Source: Pseudomonas putida
GTDB taxonomy: Bacteria > Pseudomonadota > Gammaproteobacteria > Pseudomonadales > Pseudomonadaceae
NCBI RefSeq assembly: GCF_030159595.1
Contig: NZ_BSKJ01000003.1
Span: forward strand, 434,001 to 498,000
DNA length: 64,000 nucleotides
Direction of reading: 5' to 3'
The stretch's first letter is position 1. Every line of letters starts with the position of its first letter. The position numbers and the translations under genes are program-made. Positions 1 through 8,031 of this stretch are shown here, one piece after another. The notes beneath the pieces were generated by a model. That model was not told the DNA's origin. It ran no database searches and saw nothing but the letters and a program-made list of their open reading frames with translations.

Positions 1-1573
1 GGGCCTGATCGGTGGGTTCTTCACCGGCCATGCGCGCAGCTTCCTCCTCGATGACATGGGCCGGTACCTGGCCGTAGTCGGCGATCATCCACTTGAAGAA
101 GCCGTAGATCTTCACCAGCAGAATCACCATGAACGGGATTGCAGTCAGCACCACGGCGGTCTTCATGGTCGACAGCGAGGCCTTGGCGAACAGCATGGCC
201 AGCGGCACCAAAGTCAGCACCACGCACCAGAACAGGCGGTGGGTTGGCGTCGGGTCGTCGCCCTCACGCAGGTTGCGGGTGCTGGTCGCCGCCACCGCGT
301 AGGCTGCGGCATCCATGTGCGAAGCACAGAAGATGGCCATGATGAACAGGTACACACCGAGGAACACCTGGCCCCACGGCAACGCCAGCAGCAAGTGCGT
401 CACGGCCGATTCGCCACCTTGCTCGGCGAGCATCTTCGGTACATCCACCGCGCCGGTGATGAACTGGTGCATGCTGTAGCTTTCCAGCGCACCGAAGAAG
501 AACCAGCAACCGAAGCTGCCACCCAGCAGCAGGGCCAGCACCACTTCCTTGATCTGGCGGCCACGCGAAACGCGGGTGACGAACATGGCCACGCCCGGTG
601 CGTACGACACCCACCACAACCAGTAGAACACCGTCCAGTTGCGGGTGAAGGCACCGTCGCCGGCCGGGTCGGTGAACAGGCTCATGTGCACATAGTTCTG
701 GATCATCAGGCCAATCGAGTTGGCGGTGTTGTTGAGGGTGAACTGGGTCGGGCCCACCAGCAGCACGACCGCGGCAAACACCAGCGCGCCGATGCACACC
801 ATCTTGCTCAGGCGCTGCAGGCCGCCATCGATGCCGATGTAGGAGCTGAGCGAGAACATCACCGCCACGCCGCCGATCACCATCAATTGCACGGTGAACG
901 TATCCGGGGTGCCGGTCAGGTCGTGCAGGCCCCGCGTCAGGGTGGAGGCGGTGAGGGCCAGCGACACGGTCAGTGCGCCCATCATGGTCAGCAGGAAGAT
1001 CAGGTCGACGGTACGGCCTACCGGCCCGGTGGCCTTGAAACCTGTCACCGCTTCGATGACCGAAGCCAGATTCAGGCCGCTCTTCTTGCGTACATGGAAG
1101 TGGTAGGCCATGGCCAGCGAGGCCAGGGCGTAGATCGACCAGGCGCTGATACCCCAATGGAAGAACGAGTAGCCCACGCTGTATTCCAGCGCCTTGGGCG
1201 TGGCGGCGGCGATGTTCAGGCCTGGGGTCTGGTAGTAGTAGGCCCACTCCATCACACCCCAGTAGAGGGTCGACGACCCCATGCCGGCGCAGATGAACAT
1301 GAACACCCAGGTGGCGGTGGCATATTCAGGCTTGCCGCTGCCCAGGCGGATATTGCCGTACTTGCTGAAGGCCAGGTACAGCACGGCCAGGGTACTGGCG
1401 AACACCAGTACCTGCACGCTGGTACCGAAGGTGCGGGTGGACAGTTCGAACAACTGGTTGGCGGCGCTTTCAGCCTGGGAGGGGAAGGCTGCAAGGCCGA
1501 TCACGGTGAGCAGTACGGCAATCAGGCTCACGGTAATCAGGAACACATCAATCTTTTTATTCTTGTGCGACAT
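1..1573 (-). CDS. BCCT family transporter (betaine/carnitine/choline type), 3' end cut by window
   Basis: This is a secondary transporter of the betaine-carnitine-choline family in the inner membrane. About 524 residues are visible and the C-terminus lies beyond the window start. The N-terminus ([10 protein letters not shown]) leads straight into a first membrane helix. The substrate-site region near residues 97-115 reads [19 protein letters not shown], where the YWG..EWAYY part recalls CaiT-type members. The conserved family stretch around [15 protein letters not shown] is present further on, followed by several more hydrophobic helices. Two tandem ATGs exist. The second was chosen because AGGAG lies 6 bases before it. 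The substrate cannot be told from sequence; carnitine, betaine or choline are family substrates. The gene is transcribed away from the tartrate dehydrogenase gene and separated from it by a strong hairpin. Confidence 0.9.
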   Translation of the reverse strand, partial: MSHKNKKIDVFLITVSLIAVLLTVIGLAAFPSQAESAANQLFELSTRTFGTSVQVLVFASTLAVLYLAFSKYGNIRLGSGKPEYATATWVFMFICAGMGSSTLYWGVMEWAYYYQTPGLNIAAATPKALEYSVGYSFFHWGISAWSIYALASLAMAYHFHVRKKSGLNLASVIEAVTGFKATGPVGRTVDLIFLLTMMGALTVSLALTASTLTRGLHDLTGTPDTFTVQLMVIGGVAVMFSLSSYIGIDGGLQRLSKMVCIGALVFAAVVLLVGPTQFTLNNTANSIGLMIQNYVHMSLFTDPAGDGAFTRNWTVFYWLWWVSYAPGVAMFVTRVSRGRQIKEVVLALLLGGSFGCWFFFGALESYSMHQFITGAVDVPKMLAEQGGESAVTHLLLALPWGQVFLGVYLFIMAIFCASHMDAAAYAVAATSTRNLREGDDPTPTHRLFWCVVLTLVPLAMLFAKASLSTMKTAVVLTAIPFMVILLVKIYGFFKWMIADYGQVPAHVIEEEAARMAGEEPTDQA

Positions 1574-1649
1574 CATCGTCTCCTGGACGTTGGCGTACTT
1601 GTTATACCCGGCAGGCATCCGGGGTGCTGCGGTACTGCTCCTTCCTTGG

Positions 1650-1686
1650 TGGTTAACCAGTGGTTTACGAGAATCTAATGGTTAAC
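1650..1686. promoter_or_regulatory. Cluster of TGGTTWAC repeats upstream of the BCCT gene
   Basis: Three copies of TGGTTWAC lie at 1650-1657, 1661-1668 and 1679-1686. The first is part of the perfect palindrome TGGTTAACCA (1650-1659). They sit about 75-115 bases upstream of the BCCT start and nothing else occupies this stretch. A regulator site for the transporter is an inference. Confidence 0.4.
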
Positions 1687-1723
1687 AGATTTTGCATACA
1701 ATCCACACCGCTCGCAAGAGGCA

Positions 1724-1761
1724 AGGGGCCGATTGTCAGACACTTCTGACAATCGGCCCCT
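1724..1761 (-). terminator. Strong hairpin terminator after the tartrate dehydrogenase gene
   Basis: Perfect 17-bp arms (1724-1740 and 1745-1761) are separated by a 4-base loop (cact). The hairpin begins 5 bases after the stop codon of the minus-strand dehydrogenase gene. No long T-run follows, but length and position fit a terminator that also insulates the BCCT promoter. Confidence 0.75.
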
Positions 1762-1766
1762 GTGCA

Positions 1767-2858
1767 TCAGGCTTCGACCAGCGCGGTAATGGCCTGGCCC
1801 ACTTGTTGGGTGGACTGCTGGCCGCCCATGTCGCGGGTTACGTCACCGGCGGCGATGACCTGCTCGATGGCCTTGAGGATGTCGTCGTGGGCAGCCCGGT
1901 AACGTGGGTCGGTGCCGTCGTTGCCGAGGAAGTCGAGCATCAGCGCGCCGGACCAGATCATCGCGATCGGGTTGGCGATGTTCTTGCCGTAGATGTCTGG
2001 CGCCGAGCCGTGCACCGGCTCGAACAGCGACGGGAACTTGCGCTCGGGGTTCAGGTTGGCCGAGGGCGCGATGCCGATGGTGCCGGCGCAGGCCGGGCCG
2101 AGGTCGGACAGGATGTCGCCGAACAGGTTCGAGGCCACGACCACGTCGAAGCGGTCTGGCTGCAGCACGAAGCGGGCGCAGAGGATATCAATGTGCTGCT
2201 TGTCCCAGCTGATTTCCGGATAATTGGCTGCCATGGCGGCGGTGCGCTCGTCCCAGTACGGCATGCTCACGGCCATGCCGTTGGACTTGGTGGCCGAGGT
2301 GACGTGCTTGCGCTCGCGGGTCTGGGCCACCTCGAAGGCGTATTTGAGAATGCGGTCGACGCCACGGCGGGTGAACACCGATTCCTGCAGCACGAACTCG
2401 TTCTCGGTGCCTTCGAACATGCGTCCGCCCAGCGACGAGTACTCGCCCTCGGTGTTTTCGCGGATGACCACGAAGTCGATGTCACCGGGTTCACGGCCAG
2501 CCAGCGGGCACGGTACACCCGGGAACAGGCGCACCGGGCGGATGTTCACATACTGATCGAAATCGCGGCGGAACTTGAGCAGCGAACCCCACAGCGAGAT
2601 GTGGTCCGGCACCTTGTCTGGCCAGCCCACGGCACCGAAGTACAGGGCGTCAAAATCCTTGAGCTGTTCGAACCAGTCGTCCGGCATCATCTTGCCGTGG
2701 GCCAGGTAGTAGTCGCAGCTGGCCCATTCGAAGAACTCGAAGCTGATGTCCAGGCCGTGCTTGCGCGCAGCGGCCTCGACCACGCGAATGCCTTCTGGCA
2801 GTACTTCGTTGCCGATGCCGTCGCCAGGGATTGCCGCGATTCTGAACGTCTTGCTCAT
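1767..2858 (-). CDS. ttuC: Tartrate dehydrogenase / D-malate dehydrogenase (decarboxylating)
   Basis: This is a 363-residue NAD-dependent oxidative decarboxylase of the isopropylmalate/isocitrate dehydrogenase superfamily, of the tartrate/D-malate dehydrogenase type. Visible family marks are the N-terminal AAIPGDGIGNEV, the FGAVGWPDKVPDH segment, the substrate/cofactor stretch RENTEGEYSSLGGR, the metal-site region near FGDILSDLGPACAGTIG, and the NAD-binding FEPVHGSAPDIYGKNIANP. Known members act on tartrate, D-malate and sometimes isopropylmalate, with Mn2+ and K+. The start at MSKTFRIAAIPGD was chosen over an upstream in-frame ATG because the longer form adds about 30 residues of non-family sequence that reach into the divergent promoter. 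A LysR gene of DmlR type is divergent. The choice between tartrate and D-malate as true substrate is open; dmlA would be an equally fair symbol. Confidence 0.88.
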   Translation of the reverse strand: MSKTFRIAAIPGDGIGNEVLPEGIRVVEAAARKHGLDISFEFFEWASCDYYLAHGKMMPDDWFEQLKDFDALYFGAVGWPDKVPDHISLWGSLLKFRRDFDQYVNIRPVRLFPGVPCPLAGREPGDIDFVVIRENTEGEYSSLGGRMFEGTENEFVLQESVFTRRGVDRILKYAFEVAQTRERKHVTSATKSNGMAVSMPYWDERTAAMAANYPEISWDKQHIDILCARFVLQPDRFDVVVASNLFGDILSDLGPACAGTIGIAPSANLNPERKFPSLFEPVHGSAPDIYGKNIANPIAMIWSGALMLDFLGNDGTDPRYRAAHDDILKAIEQVIAAGDVTRDMGGQQSTQQVGQAITALVEA

Positions 2859-2956
2859 GGGGGTGCACTCGTTGTCTAGGGAACAGGTGCTGGCCATGCT
2901 ATAAGGGCTTGGCTTGGAGATAATCTGGCCAATCATTGATTCTTGGAACACGCTAC

Positions 2957-3868
2957 GTGAATAATCTGCCCAGCCTCGACGACCTCAACATCTTCCTGCA
3001 GGTGGCCAAACGTGCCAGCTTCGCGGCCGTGGCCGACGAGTTGGGCATGTCGGCGGCGTACATCAGCAAGCGCATTCGCATACTCGAGCAAACCCTGGAG
3101 GTACGCCTGCTGCATCGCACTACGCGAAGGGTGACGGTGAGCGAGGAGGGCGAGCGGGTATATCAATGGGCATTGCAGATATTCGATGCCGTGCAGCGCA
3201 TGGGTGATGACATCAGTGCCCAGCACCGCGAACCGGCCGGGCAGCTGCGCATTGCCAGCAGCCTGGGACTGGGCCGGCGCTTCGTGGCGCCGGCGTTGTC
3301 CGAATTGGCCGAGCGCTATCCACGGCTGGATGTTCGCCTGGATGTGCACGACCGCCTGGTGGACCTGATTGCAGAAGGCGTGGATCTGGACATTCGTGTG
3401 GGCAACGCCATTGCCCCCAACCTGATCGCCAAGCCGCTGGCGCGCAACCGTCGGGTGCTATGCGCCGCGCCGGCTTACCTGGCGCGGCGCGGTACGCCCA
3501 AAGTGCTGGGCGACCTTGCCAGCCACGACTGTCTGGTGATCAAGGAGCGCGACCACCCGTTTGGCGTGTGGCAACTGATGGGGCCGGACGGCGAAGAAGG
3601 CGTGCGGGTGACCGGCGGCCTGTCGACCAACCATGGCGAAGTGGCGCACCAGTGGTGCCTGGACGGGCGGGGGATACTGCTGCGTTCATGGTGGGATGTG
3701 CACGATAGCCTGCAGGACGGGCGGCTGGTTCAAGTGCTCGAGGACTATCACCAGCCGGCGGATATCTGGGCGGTGTATACTTCGCCGCTGGCCAGTTCGG
3801 CCAAGGTGCGGGTGGCGGTGGACTTTTTCCGGCAGTATTTTGCCGAGCGTTACAGTTTGCCGGAATAG
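2957..3868 (+). CDS. LysR-family regulator, DmlR/TtuA type, divergent from the tartrate dehydrogenase
   Basis: This is a 303-residue LysR-type regulator. The N-terminal winged helix-turn-helix covers roughly residues 5-63 (DELGMSAAYISKRIRILEQ as recognition region, then RLLHRTTRRVTVSEEG). The effector-binding domain follows from about residue 90. A GTG start (VNNLPSLDDL) is preferred. An upstream in-frame TTG at 2936 would add seven residues without a better ribosome-binding site. The gene is divergent from the dehydrogenase with about 98 bases between starts, the usual arrangement for a LysR activator and its target. Control of that gene by tartrate or malate is inferred from position. Confidence 0.88.
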   Translation: MNNLPSLDDLNIFLQVAKRASFAAVADELGMSAAYISKRIRILEQTLEVRLLHRTTRRVTVSEEGERVYQWALQIFDAVQRMGDDISAQHREPAGQLRIASSLGLGRRFVAPALSELAERYPRLDVRLDVHDRLVDLIAEGVDLDIRVGNAIAPNLIAKPLARNRRVLCAAPAYLARRGTPKVLGDLASHDCLVIKERDHPFGVWQLMGPDGEEGVRVTGGLSTNHGEVAHQWCLDGRGILLRSWWDVHDSLQDGRLVQVLEDYHQPADIWAVYTSPLASSAKVRVAVDFFRQYFAERYSLPE

Positions 3869-3882
3869 CCACCGATCAGCCT

Positions 3883-4365
3883 TCAGGACACGGGTATCCG
3901 CGACACCGCCTTCACTTCCCGCAACGCCAGGCTCGACTGGATCGAGGCAATGCCCGGCTGCCGGCGCAAAACCTCTTCCACAAACCGGCCATAGCTCTCC
4001 AGATCAGTCGCCAGCACCGTCAGCACATAATCAGCCTCGCCGGTCACCTTGTGGCAGGACAGCACCTGCGGCAGCTTCAGGATCACTTGCTCGAAATCAT
4101 CCGGCGCATTGGCCGAGTGATTACCAAAGCGCACCTGGGCAAACGCCATCACGTCGTACCCCAGCTTCCTGCGGTCGAGGTTGGCCTGGTAATCCTTGAT
4201 GATACCGAGCTCCTCCAGCCGTTTGCGCCGGCGCCAGCAGGGCGTCACGGTCATCGACAGGCGCTCGCCCAGCGCAGCGCTCGACAGGGTGCCGTCCTCC
4301 TGCAAAAGGCGCAGCAGCTCGCGGTCGGTTTCGTCCAGTTCTTCAATAGCAAAAGTTTTGCTCAT
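3883..4365 (-). CDS. Lrp/AsnC-family transcriptional regulator
   Basis: This 160-residue protein has an N-terminal winged helix-turn-helix (residues about 10-70, with ETDRELLRLLQEDGTLSSAALGE leading into VTPCWRRRKRLEELGII) and a C-terminal RAM/AsnC ligand-binding domain that includes KVTGEADYVLTV. Length is normal for the family. It is divergent from the deacetylase-family gene and tail-to-tail with the LysR gene upstream. Its targets are probably itself and the deacetylase/permease genes, since nested inverted repeats lie in the shared promoter region. The ligand is unknown; family members sense amino acids. Confidence 0.88.
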   Translation of the reverse strand: MSKTFAIEELDETDRELLRLLQEDGTLSSAALGERLSMTVTPCWRRRKRLEELGIIKDYQANLDRRKLGYDVMAFAQVRFGNHSANAPDDFEQVILKLPQVLSCHKVTGEADYVLTVLATDLESYGRFVEEVLRRQPGIASIQSSLALREVKAVSRIPVS

Positions 4366-4386
4366 GGATTGTCATTACCGTTAATA

Positions 4387-4468
4387 CTTTGCTCAAGCAT
4401 CGGGTTTATCTGAGCATAAAGCAAAGCATTTTCAGGGCTATCTCGCGAAAATTGGTTATCTGGTAACC
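4387..4468. promoter_or_regulatory. Inverted repeats between the Lrp-type and deacetylase-family genes
   Basis: Two nested inverted repeats are visible: CTTTGCT at 4387-4393 with AGCAAAG at 4420-4426, and TGCTCA at 4390-4395 with TGAGCA at 4411-4416. A third, GGTTA/TAACC with a 5-base spacer, lies at 4454-4468. The AT-rich setting and divergent position fit Lrp-type operators; this is inference. Confidence 0.4.
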
Positions 4469-4488
4469 CCTTGAAAAAGGACATTCGC

Positions 4489-5520
4489 GTGCTGACAGTC
4501 TTTAGCAACAACCACCGCTTGCACCACGGCTCGGAACTCAAGGATGGCGCCATCACGCCATCGTTCGAAAACCCCCGCCGCGCCGACACCGTACTGGCCC
4601 GTGTGCACAGCACCGCATTGGGCGATGTGATCGCCGAACAGGCCTTCGACCGTGCCTGCTATGTGGCGGCGCACAGTGAACGGTATGTAACCTTCCTGGA
4701 AAACGCCTGGTCGGAATGGGCCGCCACCGGCAAGACCCACGATGCACTGCCGCTGGTGTGGCCGGTGCGCGACCTAGCCATCGACCGTGAACCCGGCTTC
4801 ATCGACGGCAAGCTGGGCTTCTACGCCATGGATGCCGGAGCACCGATCACGGCGGGTACCTGGGAGGCCGTGCGCAGCAGCGCCAACGTTGCCCTCACCG
4901 GCATGCAGCGCATCATCGACGGTGCCAACAGTGCTTTCGCCCTGTGCCGCCCACCGGGGCATCATGCCGCCCGCGAATACATGGGCGGCTATTGCTACCT
5001 GAACAACGCCGCCATCGCCGCCGAGCGCTGCCTGAGCCAGGGCGCCAAGCGCGTAGCCGTGCTGGACGTGGACTTCCACCACGGCAACGGCACACAGAAC
5101 ATCTTCTATGACCGCCCCGATGTGTTCTTCGCCTCCCTGCATGGCGACCCGCATGTCTCCTACCCGTACTTCTCTGGCTATGCCCATGAAAAGGGCGCAG
5201 GTGCAGGCGAGGGCTTCAATGCCAACTTCCCAATGGGCAAGGGCACTGTCTGGGCGCAGTACCAGGTGGCCCTGCAGGCCGCGCTCAAGCGCATCGTCGC
5301 GCACAAGCCCGAATTCCTGGTCGTGTCGCTAGGTGTCGACACCTTTGAAGATGACCCGATCAGCCATTTCAAACTCACCAGTGATGACTTCCTGCGCATG
5401 GGCGCCGAGATCGCCAGTGCCGGCATCCCGACCCTGTTCGTGATGGAGGGTGGCTACATGGTCGACGAAATCGGCATCAATGCGGTGAACACCCTGCAAG
5501 GGTTCGAAAGCGCGCGCTAA
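4489..5520 (+). CDS. Histone-deacetylase-family acetylpolyamine amidohydrolase
   Basis: This is a 343-residue zinc hydrolase of the arginase/deacetylase fold. Bacterial relatives of this size (the AphA/AphB group in P. aeruginosa) remove acetyl groups from acetylputrescine or acetylcadaverine in the cytoplasm. Active-site motifs are RPPGHHAAREYMGGYCYLNN (catalytic His pair), DVDFHHGNGTQ (zinc Asp and His), SLGVDTFEDDP (second zinc Asp) and FVMEGGY (catalytic Tyr loop). The GTG start (first residues MLTVFSNNHRLHHG) was chosen because AAGGA lies 7 bases upstream and because AphB-type proteins begin this way. A TTG six codons earlier is in frame. A permease gene follows 87 bases downstream on the same strand, so polyamine or amino-acid scavenging is plausible. 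Confidence 0.87.
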   Translation: MLTVFSNNHRLHHGSELKDGAITPSFENPRRADTVLARVHSTALGDVIAEQAFDRACYVAAHSERYVTFLENAWSEWAATGKTHDALPLVWPVRDLAIDREPGFIDGKLGFYAMDAGAPITAGTWEAVRSSANVALTGMQRIIDGANSAFALCRPPGHHAAREYMGGYCYLNNAAIAAERCLSQGAKRVAVLDVDFHHGNGTQNIFYDRPDVFFASLHGDPHVSYPYFSGYAHEKGAGAGEGFNANFPMGKGTVWAQYQVALQAALKRIVAHKPEFLVVSLGVDTFEDDPISHFKLTSDDFLRMGAEIASAGIPTLFVMEGGYMVDEIGINAVNTLQGFESAR

Positions 5521-5607
5521 CCCGCGCACAAAGCGCTGGCGAGGCTGGTAAAGGGCCTTGCCGCAGCGCTGCACCATGTGACAGACCAACAATAACAAGA
5601 GGTCGCC

Positions 5608-7011
5608 ATGCAAGACATGCCCGCAAGCCTTGAGCAAAGCAAACCGGTAACGCCCGACCGTGACGGGCACCTGCAACGCACGCTGGAAAACCGCCACATC
5701 CAGCTGATTTCCATCGGTGGCGCAATCGGCACCGGCCTGTTCATGGGCTCGGGCAAGGTCATTGCGCTGTCCGGCACCTCAATCCTGCTGGTTTACGCCA
5801 TCCTCGGGTTCTTTGTGTTCTTCGTCATGCGCGCCATGGGCGAGCTGCTGTTGTCCGACCTACGCTTCAAGTCGTTCGCCGATATCGTCGCCCATTACCT
5901 GGGCCCGCGCGCCGGCTTTGTGCTGAGCTGGTCTTACTGGCTGAGCTGGAGCGTGGCGGTGGTTGGTGACGTGGTCGTGGTGGCTGGGTTCTTCCAGTAC
6001 TGGTATCCCGATGCACCGGCCTGGTTACCCGCGTTCTTCACCCTGTTCGTGCTGTTGGGGTTGAACATGCTGGCGGTGCGGATATTTGGCGAGGTGGAAT
6101 TCTGGTTCGGCATCATCAAGATCGTTGCCATCGTGCTGTTGATCATCACGGCGGTGGTGATGATCGCCACTTCCTACACCTCACCCAATGGCGTGGTAGC
6201 GTCGCTGTCCAACGTGGTCGCACCGGGTGCGGTGCTGCCCCATGGCATCAGTGGCTTCTTCGCCGGGTTCCAGATTGCCGTGTTTTCCTTTGCAGGCACC
6301 GAACTGATAGGCACCACCGCCGCCGAGGCGAAGAACCCGCATCGTTCACTGCCCAAGGCCATCAACACCATCCCCTTGCGTATTCTGCTGTTCTACATCC
6401 TGGCGCTGGTGTGCATCATCAGCGTGGTGTCGTGGGCCGAGGTGCCGGCCAACCGCAGCCCCTTCGTCGAACTGTTCCTGCTGGCCGGCTTCCCGGCGGC
6501 GGCCGGCATGATCAATTTCGTAGTGCTGACCTCGGCAGCCTCTTCGGCCAACAGCGGGGTCTATTCGGGCTGCCGGATGCTGTTCGGTTTGGCCGAGCGG
6601 CGTAACGCGCCGGCCCTGTTCGCCAGGCTTTCGGCGCTCAGCGTACCGGTGTACAGCCTGGTTTTTTCCGGTGTGTGCATGCTGATCGGGTTGAGCCTGC
6701 TGTTCATCATTCCCGAGGTGATGACGGTGTTCACGCTGATCTCGACGGTTTCGGCGATTCTGGTGATCTTTACCTGGTCGATGATCCTTGCAGCGTACCT
6801 TGCCTATCGCAAACGCAACCCGGCTGCGCACCAGGCTTCGCAGTTCAAGCTGCCGGGCGGGGTGCCGATGGCCGTCACGACCTTAGGCTTCCTTGGCTTT
6901 GTGCTGGTGCTGCTGGCGTTGCAGCCGGATACACGGTTGGCGCTGTGCGTGATGCCGTTGTGGTTCGTGTTTTTGCTGGTGGCCTACCGTCGCCGTACTG
7001 AACCACATTGA
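5608..7011 (+). CDS. cycA: APC-family amino-acid permease, D-serine/D-alanine/glycine (CycA) type
   Basis: This is a 467-residue inner-membrane amino acid:proton symporter with about 12 hydrophobic helices. The N-terminal signature HIQLISIGGAIGTGLFMGSG is the substrate-binding first helix of the amino-acid transporter family. FSFAGTELIGTTAAEAKNP in helix 6 and FVVLTSAASSANSGVYSGCR match the CycA/AroP branch. AAGAGG sits 5 bases before the ATG. The stop codon lies in the loop of a terminator hairpin shared with convergent catR. The family assignment is firm. The substrate (D-Ala, D-Ser, Gly) comes from resemblance only, and the nearby acetylpolyamine enzyme leaves room for another amine or amino acid. 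Confidence 0.82.
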   Translation: MQDMPASLEQSKPVTPDRDGHLQRTLENRHIQLISIGGAIGTGLFMGSGKVIALSGTSILLVYAILGFFVFFVMRAMGELLLSDLRFKSFADIVAHYLGPRAGFVLSWSYWLSWSVAVVGDVVVVAGFFQYWYPDAPAWLPAFFTLFVLLGLNMLAVRIFGEVEFWFGIIKIVAIVLLIITAVVMIATSYTSPNGVVASLSNVVAPGAVLPHGISGFFAGFQIAVFSFAGTELIGTTAAEAKNPHRSLPKAINTIPLRILLFYILALVCIISVVSWAEVPANRSPFVELFLLAGFPAAAGMINFVVLTSAASSANSGVYSGCRMLFGLAERRNAPALFARLSALSVPVYSLVFSGVCMLIGLSLLFIIPEVMTVFTLISTVSAILVIFTWSMILAAYLAYRKRNPAAHQASQFKLPGGVPMAVTTLGFLGFVLVLLALQPDTRLALCVMPLWFVFLLVAYRRRTEPH

Positions 7012-7021
7012 ATGTGGTTTT
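7001..7021. terminator. Bidirectional terminator between cycA and catR
   Basis: AACCACA (7001-7007) pairs with TGTGGTT (7013-7019) around a 5-base loop, followed by TT on the plus strand. The cycA stop codon TGA is inside the loop, and the catR stop is 3 bases beyond the hairpin. Confidence 0.6.
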
Positions 7022-7023
7022 GC

Positions 7024-7896
7024 TCATCCAACCTGCCGTTCGATCAACGCCATGCACCGTTGCACGACCGGGCTCACATCCCCCTTGCGGCGGCTAAGAA
7101 TGATCGGGCTGACCGCGCCGCTATCCAGCAAGCCGACATACTCGATATCGGTGCGGTGCTGTTGTTGAACCGATGCCGGCACCAGGGTCACCCCCACGCC
7201 GACCGCCACAAGGCCGATGGCCGTCTGCAGTTCGTTGGCCCACTGGCTGACGCGAATGCTCATGCCGTGCTGGGCGAACAACGCCAGCACATGGTCGGCA
7301 TAACTGGGCCGAGGGTTGGCCGGATAGAGGATGAACGCTTCGCCTGCCAATTGAGCCAGGGTAAGTGGGGGGCCCGCCAGCGGGTGGCCCTTGGGCAGCA
7401 CGGCCACCAGCGGGTCTTCACGCAGAACCTGCTGGTGGATGGCGGGATCATCGATACGAATGCGCCCAAAAGCGATATCGATACGCCCGCTCTTCAGCGC
7501 TTCCACCTGCTGCAGCGTGGTCATTTCACTCAACCCCAATTCCAGCTCGCTGTCCTGGCGTAGTTCGCGGATCAGCTCCGGCAGCACGTTGTACAGGGTC
7601 GAGGGGGCAAAACCGATACCCAGCCACTGGCGATGGCCCTGGCCAATGCGGCGGGTGTTGTCGCTGATATTCTGCAATTGCTGCAACACGGTGCAGGTCT
7701 GCTCGTAAAAGAAGCGACCCGCCTCGGTCAGCCGTAGTGGGCGTTCGCGCACTACCAGCAGGGTGCCGAGCTGGTCCTCCAGTTGGCTGATCTGCCGGCT
7801 CAACGGGGGTTGGGCGATGTGCAGCAGCTCGGCGGCGCGGGTGAAGTTCAGGGTCTCGGCCAGGACCTTGAAATAACGAAGGTGGCGCAGCTCCAC
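7024..7896 (-). CDS. catR: CatR, LysR-type activator of catBCA
   Basis: This is a 290-residue LysR regulator that activates the catechol branch of the beta-ketoadipate pathway in response to cis,cis-muconate. The N-terminal helix-turn-helix (LRHLRYFKVLAETLNFTRAA, then IAQPPLSRQISQLEDQLG) and RPLRLTEAGRFFYEQ match CatR/BenM-type proteins. A GTG start is used (VELRHLRYF), with GGAGG six bases before it. Longer in-frame versions would run into or past the catB promoter and were rejected. The length equals characterised CatR proteins. It is divergent from catB with 135 bases between the starts. Confidence 0.93.
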   Translation of the reverse strand: MELRHLRYFKVLAETLNFTRAAELLHIAQPPLSRQISQLEDQLGTLLVVRERPLRLTEAGRFFYEQTCTVLQQLQNISDNTRRIGQGHRQWLGIGFAPSTLYNVLPELIRELRQDSELELGLSEMTTLQQVEALKSGRIDIAFGRIRIDDPAIHQQVLREDPLVAVLPKGHPLAGPPLTLAQLAGEAFILYPANPRPSYADHVLALFAQHGMSIRVSQWANELQTAIGLVAVGVGVTLVPASVQQQHRTDIEYVGLLDSGAVSPIILSRRKGDVSPVVQRCMALIERQVG

Positions 7897-8031
7897 AAGA
7901 CCTCCAGGGTATGGTGGGAGATTCATTTGATATTGGACGGTCATCAGGGTCTCGCGCAATCCTTGAACAATCAAGTAAATGCACCATTCGGGTTCGCCAC
8001 TGGCAGCCCTACCTGACGGGACCTGGCAACA
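7897..8031. promoter_or_regulatory. catR-catB divergent control region
   Basis: This 135-base region must contain the overlapping catR and catBCA promoters and the CatR sites. Near the catR side, CTCC and GGAG flank a GGTATGGT core (about 7901-7920). A LysR-like stretch around ATTGGACGGTCATC follows. CatR is known to bind two sites upstream of catB; I cannot fix their limits from reading alone. Confidence 0.5.

Noticed and set aside
56..1678. Long plus-strand frame opposite the BCCT gene (540 codons)
   Set aside because: Composition is a shadow of the membrane-protein frame (many His, Gln and Gly), while the minus-strand frame has clear BCCT motifs.
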